Source: Hyperoplus lanceolatus
Lineage: Eukaryota > Chordata > Actinopteri > Uranoscopiformes > Ammodytidae
Assembly: GCA_026929865.2 (NCBI GenBank)
Contig: CM049410.1
Coordinates: 6,453,001 to 6,517,000 of the forward strand
DNA length: 64,000 nucleotides
Direction: 5' to 3'
In this document: one piece after another, positions 1-15,044 of the stretch
Numbering within the stretch: the first letter of the stretch is position 1
Layout: each line of letters opens with the position of its first letter
The notes under the pieces: model-generated
What the model saw: the letters and a program-made list of their open reading frames with translations, nothing else
Databases searched by the model: none
Told to the model about the DNA's origin: nothing
Program-made: the position numbers and the translations under genes

Positions 1-739
1 GTGGCATCTGTGGCATTTTGCTGTGAGACAAAACTGCACATTTCAGGGTGGCCTTTTATTGTGGACAGTCTAAGGCACACCTGTGCACTAATCATGATGT
101 CAGATCAGCATCTTGATGTGGCACACCTGTGAGGTGGGATGGATTATCTCAGCAAAGCAGAAGTGCTCACTATCACACATTTAGACAGACTTTTGAACAA
201 TGTTTGAGAGAAATGGTAATATTGTGTATCTGGAATGAATTTTAGATCTTTAAGTCCATCTCATGAAAAATGGGAGCAAAAACAAAAGTGTTGCGTTTAT
301 ATTTTTGTTGATTGTATTTTATATAATCTACAATGATCACAAATATCCTGCCATCATATGCAGTATAACTGGAGAGGAACCAGCTGTTTACCTGTGATTT
401 GAATAAACATGAAAAATGAGAAATGTTTGATACATTTCACTGTATCCACCTTAAGGGGTTTCATACACAACATGTCCACATTTGTGCAAAATAAAAGAAG
501 ACAGAGTATATTATTTCTTGCAAAGAATAAACCTTAGTTCTATATTATTGTGCTTCCTGCTTTCCTACTGTGCAGACGCTTTTCTGCTTGCTCTCTCCTC
601 CTCTTGCACTTTTTGCTTACATTCTTATTTTTCCTCGATAATAAATTTAGCAGGAGCTCCTGGATATATACAAATCAAAGGGACTGTAATATATTTTTAC
701 TTTTATAGATACTGCAGGCATTTTTGTACACTTTTACGA
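1..739. other. No gene recognised
   Basis: AT-rich intergenic sequence. A short open frame at 482-751 has no recognisable domain and runs into the LINE that follows, so I do not call it. Confidence 0.5.
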
Positions 740-754
740 CCTTCTCAATAGAAC

Positions 755-988
755 GTGAGGGGGGGCCTAACAACAGGACAAGTCTGTGGTGACTGGAAGC
801 GAGGCGCTAAGCTAAAGCTAATTAGCAGCAAGATACCTCCCTTATCTAACGAGGACTATCAAACACTCATACAGAGGATTACAGCACTGGAAACAAAAAT
901 TAATCGAATAGAAATGAACATTGAAGTGAATGGACTATGTGGGAACGACAACACTCTACCAGTGACTTTAAACAGTGGACAAGATTGA
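755..988 (+). pseudogene. LINE ORF1 N-terminal fragment
   Basis: A 77-codon open frame with a heptad-like stretch (about residues 34-55, LIQRITALETKINRIEMNIE) that could form a coiled coil, as LINE ORF1 proteins often have. It ends at TGA 986-988. The frame is the same as that of the esterase-containing frame starting at 1022, and nothing but that stop and 11 codons separates them, so both were probably one ORF1. I recognise no enzyme motif here. Confidence 0.55.
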
Positions 989-1021
989 GCTAACGCACAG
1001 CTAACTAGCACCGACAAGGCT

Positions 1022-3181
1022 ATGAAGAAACAAAAGGGCCGTGTCCAGGTTAGTGATAACCCTCCCTGGAATCGTCTTGGTGGAAGGCCAAAGAGATTGG
1101 AACAGGGAGGACGGATAACCGGCAGGGCCGAGCACCATGAGATGACTGATCTGGATGACTGGCCTGCGTTATCACTCAGGCACGGTGCCTCCTCAACCCC
1201 CACGCCTCGGAGGCCGCAGCAATGGATTACTGCAAGGGGGAGAGGTAACAACAACAAACTTCCACAGCAAACAAGTGTGCAAGTGTCGAACCGGTTTACT
1301 CCACTGATGCAAGTCCCTGGATTTCCCTCTGATGACCAAGATAGCATAGCGCCTTCACACAACAAGGTAAGGCCCGAAAGCCAAGAGCCACAGAGAGAGC
1401 TAACAACCGGGCTAAACAAGCTAACGACCGAGCCTGCAAATCTGATTGCTGGAGACTTTTCTATTAGAGATATGAAAAGCATGTTTAGTGTTGACACCAA
1501 AGTACTCTGCTTTCCCAATGATATGGTGTCGGACCTAGAAGAGAGAATCCTGGAAATTGCAGCTGCACACACAACTGTAAAGACCTTTATTCTGCACATC
1601 GGGTCAAATGATGTTGTAAGACAAGAGTCTGAAATGTTGAAACAGGACTTTAAGAATCTCCTGAACACGGTCAGCTCACTGAATGCTGAGGTGTTTATCA
1701 GAGGTCCTCTGCCACCAATCAGAAGAGGACCTGAGCGATTCACTAGACTGTTAGCATTGAACACATGGCTTTCAACTGCGTGCCCTGACCACTCAGTGCA
1801 TTTTATTGACAATTTTAATATTTTCTGGAACCGCAAACAGCTTTTTAAGACAGATGGACTTTGTCTAAATAAGGCTGGAGTCAAACTATTCACATCCAAC
1901 GTGATGTACGTCCTACGTCACCAATCTGTTCGTGCCAAGGACAAGGCCCAGGAGGAGAAGATAACACAGCGTAGCAGCAGCGCCGAAGGACAACTGCCGG
2001 CCCCAGATGACAGCTCAGACCAGGAGACACCCACTAAGATGAAGGTTGTCTCTGGTAAGAAAAGATCTCCTTGGAGAAATGCCCCGCAGGTCAGAATAGA
2101 AAGAAGAGAGTGCCGTAAAGCAGAACGCAGGTGGCGAAAAACAAATCTCCAGGTTCATTATGACATCTTCAAAGAGAAACTGTGCACGTTTAACTCAGAA
2201 CTGAGAAATGCAAGGCATTCGTTCTTTTCTGACATCATCACCAAAAACAACAACAATGCACGTGCCCTGTTTGCTACTGTCGACAGATTAACAAACCCTC
2301 CTGTGCCAGTAGCGTCTGAGCATCAGATTATGAATAAAAACAAATTATGCTACCATAATTATGCAGACGACACACAAATTTACATAACCATATCACCAGG
2401 AGACTACAGTCCGATACAGGCACTGAGTAAGTGCATTGAACAAATCAATGATTGGATGTGCCAAAATTTCCTTCAATGAAACAACGATAAAACTGAAGTA
2501 ATTGTCTTTGGTGCCAAAGATGAACAATTAAAAGTCAGCGCACAGCTTACATCCATTATGTTAGAAACCACACCCCAAGCCAGAAATCTTGGTGTTGTTA
2601 TAGACTCCGACTTCAATTTCAAGAAACACATAAAATCAATTAATAAATCAGCCTACTACCACCTAAAAAACATATCAAGAATTAAAGGGCTTATGTCTCA
2701 GCAAGATTTAGAAAAACTTGTCCATGCATTTATCTTTAGTAGACTTGACTACTGTAACAGTGTCCTTGCTGGCCTTCCAAAAAAATCTATCAGACAGCTT
2801 CAGCTAATTCAGAACGCTGCTGCCCAAATCCTCACTAGGACCAAAAAAGTAGATCACATTACCCCAGTTCTGAGGTCTTTACACTGGCTTCCAGTCACTC
2901 AAAGAATTGATTTCAAAATACTGATGTTGGTTTATAAAGCACTAAATGGTTTAGGGCCAAGATACATTACTAATATGCTGATACGTTATGAACCGTCCAG
3001 AGCCCTTAGGTCGTCTGGGACAGGTCTACTTACAGTCCTTAGAGTTAGGACTAAACAAGGAGAAGCAGCTTTCAGTTATTATGCACCAAATCTCTGGAAC
3101 AAACTCCCAGAGAACTTGAGGTCTGCTGCAACTCTCAGTTCTTTTAAATCGAGTCTGAAGACTTTTTTGTTTCCATTTTAA
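1022..3181 (+). pseudogene. Fused LINE ORF1-ORF2 remnant (SGNH esterase + RT C-terminus)
   Basis: One reading frame of 720 codons interrupted by a single in-frame TGA at 2477-2479. The first part holds an SGNH-hydrolase-like fold known from ORF1 of L2/CR1 LINEs: HIGSNDV (block with the catalytic Asn) and TDGLCLNKAG, where the usual DGLHLN carries Cys in place of the catalytic His. The frame then passes without a break into ORF2 linker sequence, jumps at about 2,330-2,345 to YADDTQIY of the RT active site, and after the stop continues through the typical C-terminal region (RLDYCNSVLAGLP, LHWLPVTQRIDFKI, APNLWNKLPENLR). The joins look like in-frame deletions of the endonuclease and most of RT. 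The stop after NFLQ looks like a point change from a Leu codon. It is dead as an enzyme. Confidence 0.85.
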
Positions 3182-3352
3182 CCTGCAATTTTCATTTTAT
3201 TTGCTTTTTTGCTTCTTTTATTCGCTTTTAAATGTTTTATAATGTGTTTTATGTATTCTTATCTTGCCCCTGTAAAGCACTTTGAGTGGCCTTGTGTCTG
3301 AATTGTGCTATATAAATAAACTTGCCTTGCCTTGCCTTGCCTTGACTTGCCT

Positions 3353-4440
3353 TATCTTGGATTTGTAAATGCTGTGATTGATTCCATGATTGTATTTAAA
3401 AAAAAAAAAAGAGACCAATAAAGTAAAGTTCTTTGATATTGCCTTTATTTCTTGCACAGTTAAAATACATATTCCACAGACCTGATGTATGTATATATTG
3501 TTGGAGGCTTGCAAACAATTATTTAAACATATTTAATTAAATATATTTAAATAATCTGTTACATTTAATTTTATCCATCTAGATTTGTAATTGTTTTTCT
3601 TATAGAAAAGATCAACAAAAGGTTGGTAAGATCGCTTTCATATGTAATTGGACAGAAAGTCTCACGTGTATACAACTCAACGGGTTATACTATTTAATTG
3701 TGAATTTTAAATACAAACAACACATGTACAGTACACCACTTAATTGCAAGTTGTTTTGTCCCACATTATTTATAAAAATTAGATGACATAAGTTGAGATA
3801 GCAATAGAGTGTATATTTCATCACTTAATGATCTCTGCAGGGAAACAGGACATGTGAGATTTGCACATTGTGAAGATGTGCAAATTGCCTATTATATTCA
3901 ATACTGTAGATTATAATGTTGTGTAAAGAAGTTCTACAAGAAGAAAAATAAATATAAAACACGGCTAGGTGTACCCTCAGAATGGATAGCATTTTCTCTC
4001 ACGTTTATGTCAAATTGTTGATAAGGAAAACTGACCCATGCATCATCCAAGTCATCCAGTCCTCTGGATCAGTGCTATGAATGTAAACGCTACTATTCTC
4101 TATACCCACGGCAGTACAGAACAAGCATGTACCATTCAGCTGTGTCCCTGTAAACTGGCAAAAAAGGGGGTTGAATTCCCCCTGGTGGATGGGGAAAGAC
4201 AAATAATATGAAATGAAATTAAAATGACGGGCATGATGTGGAGCAGGAGTGATGACCAGCAATGGAAGGAGTAAATGAAACACCCTGGAACACCTTGAAA
4301 AAAGAAAAAGAAAGTGCAGAGAAGAAAAGATCATCCTCCAAACGGCTATGAAGCAGCAGCTTTCAGACAAAGTGCTTAGAGGGCAGTGTGCAACAACACC
4401 AAAAATGTCACTTTTATGGCCCAACATGTCTCAGTGCATG
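3353..4440. other. No gene recognised
   Basis: AT-rich sequence with a short A-run near 3,400. Open frames here lack recognisable domains. Confidence 0.5.

Positions 4441-4496
<56 letters not shown>
4441..4496. repeat. (GA)n microsatellite
   Basis: Uninterrupted GA dinucleotide run, preceded by an imperfect GAGAAA start. Confidence 0.95.
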
Positions 4497-4809
4497 AGTG
4501 TTTGCCAAGATAACTGCTCTACTCTACTGCACCAAAGCCCTTCACCTCAGGGAAGACAGTGAGACCGACACTCGAGTGACCCTGAAGTATACTTACACCC
4601 CAACACTCTCCTTTTTCTCTCCACTCTGCCTCTTTCTACACTTCCTCGTCCTCATGTCACACTTATATCTGAGCCTCCCTCTGCAGGGAACACTGTCTAC
4701 ACCCTTCTCTTCCAATTCCCAATTCTCTCAACCAGATTGTCTTTTTCTCTCTGTCACACATCTTAGTTTTTTGATCTCTTTCTGTATTATGTTTATCTCT
4801 TGTCTGTGT

Positions 4810-5060
4810 CTGGCAGCATAGTATGCCCCCCCCCCCTCTTACTCTCTCTTTATCATTTGCTTCAATCATTTTCTTTTAAATCCCGTCCTCCATCTCTCTC
4901 TCTCCCTCTCCATCTCTCCCTCTCTTTCTCTGAGCCGTGAGACAATGAGCCACTTGTTCATCTCCTCTATTGTTTTATTGTCTTTTTCTCTCCCTCCCCC
5001 CCCATTCCCTCCTCCTCCTCCCCTCTCCTCCATCTTTCTGCTCCAGTGCTCTCTCAAGCT
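4810..5060. repeat. Pyrimidine-rich low-complexity tract
   Basis: The + strand is dominated by C/T with CTCTC and poly-C runs (for example around 4,825 and 4,995). It contains no gene. Such tracts can form triplex or GA-rich RNA on the other strand, but no function is visible. Confidence 0.7.
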
Positions 5061-5329
5061 CTCATGTCTATATATCTAATGGAAGAATACACTTTTTAAT
5101 GACATGCATCCATGAGATGATTATTTTGTCCGATGATCTCAACATCTTTTGGGACATTTTCTTTTTTGCCAAGAATTAGAGGACAAGATTGATACCACCC
5201 ACTCTCATGTCTGCAGAGCACATATCCAGAAGCCGGACAATTTGTCGTTTTTTCGTCGTGGCATCTGGTCCAGGCCAAGAAAGAGTCCTGCACATACTTC
5301 ATACGCTAGTGTTTTGTACTAATATGTAA

Positions 5330-5480
5330 ATGTGTTTTGCAATCTAATATGTACATTTATTTTGGGTGTGGTTTCTGTATAAGCCTGTACAGGTTCTGCC
5401 ACACCCACACATGTATTTTCTTTTTTACTATCATGTGTTTTTTTATATTAATTGTATGTGAAATAAACTAAACTAAACAC
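5330..5480 (+). mobile_element. Possible LINE 3' tail
   Basis: Ends in aaataaactaaactaaac, a short tandem tail of the sort left by LINE target-primed integration. It lies directly upstream of the next LINE fragment. No coding part is recognisable. Confidence 0.3.
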
Positions 5481-5488
5481 ATAAGAAA

Positions 5489-6645
5489 TTTGTAAGTAGA
5501 AAGCATAAGATAAATCTGCTCAGTCAAGACAAGAAGCTTAAAGGTGAACAAATTGGAATGAGTGAAAATTTAACCAAGAGAAAGGCTTATCTGGCCTATC
5601 AAGCGAGAGGGTTAAAAAAATGTGGACAGGACAGGTCCAACAAATTTGGACGAGAGATGGAAGAATCTTCATCAAAATGAAGGGAGCTACACCCGAGGAA
5701 GCCAAAATTGTGCAAATCAAAACGGAGGGACGAGGATCTGATCAACCCAAGCAGCGAGAATGAGCAAGACACCCGCTTGGTTAAATGATCGTGAAAGTCT
5801 GGAGTTATTAGCTAATCATTATTATCGGACCCAAATGAAATCATTGACCCAGACAATCACTTCTACACTATCGCAAAAAGAGACTGTCATTACCATACTG
5901 AGGATTAATTCATCAGATGCTTTCAAACAAATGGGAAATTGTCCATCTTTCATTTTTAATAGCAGAAGTCTCTACACTAACTTTTCACAAATTAAGGAAT
6001 ATCTACAGAGATTCTCCAACCAGTTCAACATCATTGCAGTGTCAGAAACATGGATTAAAGAAGGCAAAAGCATGGACTTTGAACTAAAGGGATTTAAACT
6101 GGTTTGTGTCAAAATATAAGGTTTGAAATCGTAAATACAATGTGCTCTGCAATTGATAACCTAATGGAATGTGTGTGACTATTGAAATTCAAATGAAAGA
6201 TAAATGTTAATTATCAGCTGTGTGTACAGAACACACATTTCAAAAATGGAAGACTGCAGCCGAGGTCAGCAACTGACTGTTTTGAATACTTTTGCAGATG
6301 TGTTTAGACTACCAGAGAAGAAATGGACAAGGCTATATCACTATCTGCATTGTCACAGGCAGAGAGGAAAATGGAAAGCATGTCTGGTGTACACTGTCAA
6401 TGAATAAGGAGACCTAAAATTGTCTGTGTATTGGAATGCAAAAAAAAATGTTTTAACTGTTTCAGTAGCTGTGTATCTGTGTATCTGAATCTTATGGCAG
6501 TGGTGGCGGGACCTGATAAGCCTTTGGCTTCTCCTGCCACCCTTCGGACGATAACACTAAGTAATATGTGTGAATATGCAAAGAGAAAATTGTGTATTGT
6601 GTGTAATTGTCCGGAAGAATAATAATAAATAAATAAATAAATAAG
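5489..6645 (+). mobile_element. LINE remnant with ORF1/ORF2 junction
   Basis: The ORF1 C-terminus (NLTKRKAYLAYQARGLKK, then RDGRIFIKMKG after a frameshift) is followed by the start of ORF2 with an AP-type endonuclease opening (FNSRSLYTNFSQIKEYL, then IIAVSETWIKEG). After 6,118 the endonuclease continues in broken frames (about 6,120-6,260). The frameshift in ORF1 coincides with a direct repeat, ggacaggacag, at about 5,621, which looks like a 5-bp duplication. ORF2 begins with ATG 5760 overlapping the ORF1 stop (ATGA), a termination-reinitiation layout. RT is absent. The 3' end carries a TAAA tandem tail (about 6,620-6,645). Clade not assigned. Confidence 0.75.
5760..6119 (+). pseudogene. LINE ORF2 endonuclease fragment
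   Basis: A 119-residue open frame. Residues about 60-115 match the N-terminal strand-helix of AP-endonuclease-type LINE endonucleases, including the SETWI element that contains the catalytic Glu. The frame terminates before the remaining catalytic residues, so the product would be inactive. Confidence 0.65.
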
Positions 6646-6649
6646 CCCC

Positions 6650-7514
6650 CTTAACAATGCCACGTCGAAGTAAGGATCTAGGCAACAGGTGGCACTGACA
6701 ATGCTTACAATGACCCTTATTATACTGTATGTTTTCCTCTCACAGTATTCAAAGGGAAGACTAAACAAACAGCATTGGTGAGAATCGAAGTCATGAAATC
6801 CTTGGGTTTTAAGTTGGTGTAAAACATACATTTGAAGTACAAGAACGTCTGCAAGTATACACTGATGCTCCCTATACCACACACAGGCAACTTGATACAC
6901 ATACACATTGACATGCAAACACATGCTCTGTCTTGCTACCATGGGCAACAAGAGAAGTCGAAACTCCCACATTTATTTTTCCCCAGAGTCTGTTTTCACA
7001 ATCAGCGGGAGGAGAGGTTGGATAAAAAGGTCAGGCAATAATTGCCCAAAACACACAGACAATCACGCAGAGGAAGCAATTGCTAGGAATGAAGAGCACG
7101 GAGGCGTTATTCGGTCCGGCCCCTTGTGGAATAATAGATTTGAGCACTGGCATCGGTTTTTATTTATTTTTTCCATTATGTAAGAGAAAAGAGGAGACAG
7201 GAAGAGAAGAAAAAATGAATAGCGCTCACTCTGAAGTGTAATCACGGGGACAACAACCTATTTTGGAAAAAGAGTTTGTTGTTATGAGCTTTTGGCAAAC
7301 AGAAATAGTGTGACGGTTGTTTCCCCTCTTGTTACGTTTTGGTGTGTTTCATTTTGTTTGTTGTACCTCATATCATTTATGTTTACTTCTAAAGAAAATG
7401 AAGCAATATCAGGTAATATCAAGCTGTGGAAGAAGTAAACAATATCGGGGGCGTGTTGTAATTTTTCTTGCAAACCTTCTGGGTACAGGAATTTCAAATT
7501 AATTATTTCATCGA
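6650..7514. other. No gene recognised
   Basis: No conserved domain in any open frame. Confidence 0.5.
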
Positions 7515-7711
7515 GGGGGCACCCATAGCTCAGTTGGTAGGGCGTCCCCCCCATGGGCCTCGGCCAGCAGCGGACCTGGGTTGGATTCCAACCCGCGGTC
7601 GTTCTCTGCATGTCACTCCCCTCTCTGCCCCATTTCTACTTTGTCTCTATACTATCAATAAAGCATGAAAATGCCAAAAAATATCTTAAAAAAAAAATAA
7701 AAAAAATAAAA
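7515..7711 (+). mobile_element. tRNA-derived SINE, copy 1
   Basis: Has an internal Pol III promoter: A-box-like tagctcagttggtagggc (about 7,526) and a B-box-like ggttggattccaac (about 7,580), a body shared with copies at 22.8 and 60.5 kb, and an A-rich tail after aaaatgccaaaaaatatctt. The B box has decayed from GGTTCGATTCC, so this copy is probably older. It is a retroposon, not a functional tRNA gene. Confidence 0.85.
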
Positions 7712-8484
7712 TTACATCGTAGAAAATACAAAACCCCTTCGGTCTCACTCCGTTCAATATTGAATTTGGAGCAGTTGCGGCCTTACCTATATGTATCTGT
7801 GTGGAAAAGTCAGTGTATAGGGAGGATGACCGACAAGTGTCGGCCTTTTTACAATCATGACACCCTTTTATGTTTGATTGCCCAGATACATCCAAAAATC
7901 AAATGTGGCTTGTGTGCTGATTGGACCTTTGAATGACGCTTGCAGAACAATCACTATTTTACATAACTTCTTCAATAAAAGCTCTGGTCTCCATCATGAA
8001 AGGCCTGTGTGACTCACTTAAGGACACCGTGGTAGGAAACATAAGTACAGCCAAAGTTTCAATCTAATTTTTTTATTTTTTTTTTATTGGACAGTGCATT
8101 TCAGCATTTCCATAACATGCATAGTTGTTTCAAGGTGGACAAAAGTGAATGTGGATGGGATTAATGCATGGCTCACTGCTTGGTTGTCCACCCACCTGTG
8201 ATCAAACCTGTTTTAACACTGCTTTTATTAAGTTGCAAGTATGTGCGTCACAGCTGTGTGCGCAGCTCCTTCTAGTCAACAAGTATTCAATTCCATCTGT
8301 TTGCCTGCCTCCTCAAACGTGTTTTTGTTTTATGTCTACACACTCACTCTGTTATTCTGTGATTTTAAAATGTGGGAAGTCACAGAAAACTGAGTGATTT
8401 AAAATAGCATTTATATTTACAGTTATGACATCTACATTACATAAAGCAAGCAGAAAAAATGTGATTAAAAGTAAATGTACATTA
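7712..8484. other. No gene recognised
   Basis: May contain traces of a LINE 3' end near 7,780-7,810 (atgtatctgtgtggaaaagtc resembles the L1-like end at about 23,887), too decayed to call. Confidence 0.35.
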
Positions 8485-9557
8485 CTCAAAGTCAGGGCTG
8501 TACACTTATTTTTTTAGGTGGTAGCACTGGTGCTAGCAAGCAAAACAAAATCAGTACCACAAAAATAAATTCAGTAGCACACAAAGTATGATCGAAAACT
8601 TGCATAACCTTAACCCATGCATTTCGCTCTAATTACCTTTTAGCCTGTCATCTTGGTCTCATTTGAAATTCTCAATTAATATTATATCCTAGTGTGTGCA
8701 GTAATAATTGTAGAAAAATTAATAGGGGTGCACTGATTGCAATTTAGACAAAAAAATCTAACCTGCCAATAGTAATTTTTTGCTGATTCAGAATTATTTC
8801 TCCCCATAAAATTAACATCTATATATTTTCTGTATACATACATATCATTATCATATTCATTATAATATATTTTTTTGTTAAATGTCCTTCTGTTAATTAA
8901 AACCAAACTTTAAAACATTAAACATAGCCTATTAAATAAATAAGTAGGCCTATACATATTGGTAAAATTTGGAGTAAGTTAAATAGGTTGTTGTGAATGT
9001 GTTGGGAGTAGTTCTTCAGTGGCTTATCAGTTATTTCAAACGTTGTTTGAAAAGACTACTGTTGACTGCTCTCTGCAGCTGAAGCAGTTGATTTTCAAGC
9101 TAGCGCACTGCAGGGCTGTGATGTGCTAACTTCTTGTTCAACTCACGTTTGGCTAGTAACAGGCTTTTAATGTGAAGGCGCACAGGAAATGTTCTGTTTG
9201 CACACACGCTAACTTAACTGTGTGCCGTCTCCTTCCGGTTATTACCGTTGGTGAAGTGTATTAATCGCCGCACAAGCACCGGTCCCGAGCACACATCTTT
9301 CACTTGCCAAAGTGGAGGGTGGACTCAATAACTTACTTGCCTAAGACTACATTTACCCGAATTTGGAGGGTGTTAATGTAGAGCCCTCTAAGCAGTGTTG
9401 TGCAGCACTCCTTTGTGTCTCAGACGGACAGCATCTGCTCATTAGCAAGCTGTCGCACTCGTGCGAGTGGACTTGTATTCATCATCGCACGTGATCAATT
9501 TCAGTAGCAAATGCGATCAAAACTGTCGCACTGTAGGCCTACAGCCCTGCTCAAAGT
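8485..9557. mobile_element. Non-autonomous hAT-type DNA transposon with 8-bp TSD
   Basis: Terminal inverted repeats start cagggctgta at 8493 and end tacagccctg at 9549, giving a 1,057-bp element. Both flanks carry the identical 8-bp direct repeat ctcaaagt (8485-8492 and 9550-9557). CAGGG termini with an 8-bp target duplication are the hAT hallmark. Subterminal motifs recur at both ends in the same orientation (cagtagcac...gatcgaaaac near 8,572 and cagtagcaa...gatcaaaac near 9,502). No transposase frame is present, so it needed a helper. Confidence 0.9.
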
Positions 9558-9862
9558 GCTATTCCATTACATTTCCGGGAAAAGAAAATAGTACTTTTTT
9601 GTTCCAGTGCTGTTGTTACTTCTGAAGTTAGATTTACAAAAAGAAAAGAGCATATGACAAGCTCAGAAAGTTCAATAAATAAGTAAATTAATAAGCCTGT
9701 CTTGACACAGCTTTCAGATGTCTATGAATTTGTAGCAGTTTAATCAAAAAGTGATTTCCCATCCAAGCCTTCTGAAATGGTTGTGATCAAATTGTTGTCT
9801 AAAGTGTTAAGTGTTAAGTGTTGTGTATAATAAAACTTGAATTAAAATGCTTATATCACTTT

Positions 9863-9870
<8 letters not shown>

Positions 9871-9934
<64 letters not shown>

Positions 9935-9955
9935 TTTTTTAAAAAAAAAAAAAAT
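9871..9955. repeat. Poly(T)/poly(A) low-complexity run
   Basis: A TA stretch followed by about 50 T, then TATATTTTTTA and an A-run. Length is likely uncertain in the assembly. Confidence 0.9.
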
Positions 9956-10194
9956 CTAATCATGCAACAGATTCGTCACACCATTACGACTGAGGTTTTT
10001 TTTATACCTTTTTCTCGACTATACTTAAAAGCAGGACATTTTAGCACTACATTTGCTAATACTAATACTTTCCGATACCAGGAATGCTTTCAATAGTGTT
10101 TGAATCATTCACAGCTAGAGCGATATTGCTGGGCCTTACATTTGTGTACAATATGGATTACTCATGTTTAGAAACTAGACATTAATTCATTTCA

Positions 10195-10320
10195 TTATGT
10201 GCTTTTAAATGTCTTCTAATGTGTTTTATGTATTTTAAACTTGCCTCTGTAAAGCACTTTGAGTGGCCTTGTGTTTGAATTGTGCTATATAAATTTGCAC
10301 TTGCCGTGCCTTGCCTGGCC
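10195..10320 (+). mobile_element. Isolated L2-like LINE 3' end
   Basis: Reproduces the 3' UTR of the LINE at 3.2-3.35 kb: gtaaagcactttgagtggcc, ttgaattgtgctatataaa and the TTGCC-type tail. Extreme 5' truncation, no coding part. Confidence 0.85.
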
Positions 10321-13449
<3,129 letters not shown>

Positions 13450-13712
13450 ATCACTCAGTGCGTTTACATGCAGACTCATAATCGGATAACTAAACGAATA
13501 AGACCTCAACAGGACTTTTAAACTGCATGTAAACACCTTTATCCGATCTACTTCGGACACAAATCGGCACAATAACGGACAAGAGAAGTCGGATAAGAAC
13601 ACCTAGATAATTTGTTCATCGTCGGCTTCCTCTCTGTATGTATACAGGGATCGGATATCGCATATCGGACTTCTCGTTCTGTGCTTGTGTGCCTGCGCGT
13701 GATAGGCTACAC

Positions 13713-14276
13713 CATCCCTGCGTTCCATTAGTAGTTGCACTTCCCCTCATTCATTTACCCTCAGCCCTTGGTATGACGTAACAGCATACGTTGCACGGAG
13801 GGAACTTGGGGTGCGGAGGGAGACTGGGCGGGGGAGGAGCGGAGGATTTAAATGGAACCCACTTGCTCACTTGCCCTTGTAGTCGCAATGGACCGTCAGT
13901 TACATAGTTGTAGTTCTGAATGCAAATAATACAGAATTATAACATTCTGCAAAGGTAGTCTATATTGCAGAAAGCCATTTCCATAGCATAACAAACATTG
14001 AATTTCGACACGGTAACTCAGATTATCAAGATAATGTTACTTACACATGTAAATTGTTTGCTCCAACATATTTTCTTATTTATGTTAGTTTCAACCAAAA
14101 ACATTTGTTTTAAATAGTCCTATAATTGGCAGCCATTGGTGTTATAGCAGCAATATGTATAAACTGCAATACATTCACTGGATTGTTCCTTTGGAAATAG
14201 GATAGCCTAATTGAGGTGTTTTGGAATATTTATATATACATATATATATATATGACTATATATATATATAGGTATA

Positions 14277-14319
<43 letters not shown>

Positions 14320-14631
14320 ATATATGGATGATGATGATATATATTTGTCCTGCGGGTGGCCGCGATGTCCCTAAAAGCATACAGTCTACCGGAAAATAAA
14401 AGGAGAAGAACAAAAAGACGAACTGCAATGCACTGTAGGTGATATCCACCTCGAAGTGACCATGGATGTTCACTTGATCACTCAGCCCTCCGAGGGTCTA
14501 TCTCACGAAGTTCACTTCAGTTTCCAGACAATTGGAACGACACTTAAGATGGCAGCGGGGATTCCCCCGAGGGCAAGTGCCTGGGGCAAGTGAGCGAGGG
14601 CCTGTTGAACGAGTATTGGAACGCAGGGCAT
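13713..14631. mobile_element. Nested inverted-repeat element
   Basis: ccctgcgttcca at 13716 is inverted at 14628 (reading tggaacgcaggg on the + strand), giving a 913-bp element inside the preceding one. The flanks are cat on both sides. Subterminal runs of cacttgccc type occur at both ends. It contains a (TA)n tract. Superfamily unknown. Confidence 0.55.
14225..14318. repeat. (TA)n tract
   Basis: Alternating AT with short interruptions. Confidence 0.9.
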
Positions 14632-15044
14632 GGGTTATTGACGGAAGAGAACCGGACGTGGCTCTAAAACCACTTGTTGAAAGCATGGTTGAAAGGGCTA
14701 CACTGCCACCTAGCATAGTGGAGACAGCCATGCATCGGACATTTATCCGATTTCTGAAAGGCCATGTATACTCAGACAAGTGACACGGTCCGTTCGAGTG
14801 TCTTGTTCGATATATGTGATAATCCAATCTAGTTGTGCCATGTAACCGCACTGAGTGATATTATAATTTGCAGAGGACCTCTGTTGAGTTGTGGGTTTAA
14901 ATCATACATTAACAGCATTGCCAAAGTATTAGATTGATTTAAAATACCATCATGAAAATGTCAAACATCGTGTTCTTTCCAAACACTCTTGGTGCCATCA
15001 AGTTTGATAAGATTAATAGGCAGAAAAAAACTATTTAAGCATAA

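Larger units (their letters stand above)
740..3352 (+). mobile_element. Degenerate L2-like LINE with large internal deletions
   Basis: A non-LTR retrotransposon in sense orientation. The parts in order are: an ORF1-like segment (755-988), an ORF1 esterase-like segment (about 1,450-1,930), the linker that normally lies between endonuclease and reverse transcriptase (about 2,090-2,320), the reverse transcriptase active-site block YADDTQIY (about 2,360), and a well preserved C-terminal region to 3181. The 3' UTR has the L2-type end (gtaaagcactttgagtggcc, then tatataaataaa) followed by a TTGCC tandem tail at about 3,322-3,352. The endonuclease and most of the RT palm and fingers are absent, so the copy cannot mobilise itself. 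The exact 5' end is not determined. L2/CR1 assignment rests on the ORF1 esterase, the C-terminal region and the tail. Confidence 0.85.
13450..14859. mobile_element. DNA transposon with ~20-bp TIR and AT flanks
   Basis: Left end tcactcagtgcgtttacatg (13451-13470) and right end catgtaaccgcactgagtga (14839-14858) are inverted repeats with one mismatch. If the TIR starts at cactcag, both sides are flanked by AT (13450-13451 and 14858-14859), the 2-bp target duplication known for the ISL2EU branch of PIF/Harbinger. That assignment is inference. No transposase is recognisable. A second inverted-repeat element sits inside it. Confidence 0.7.
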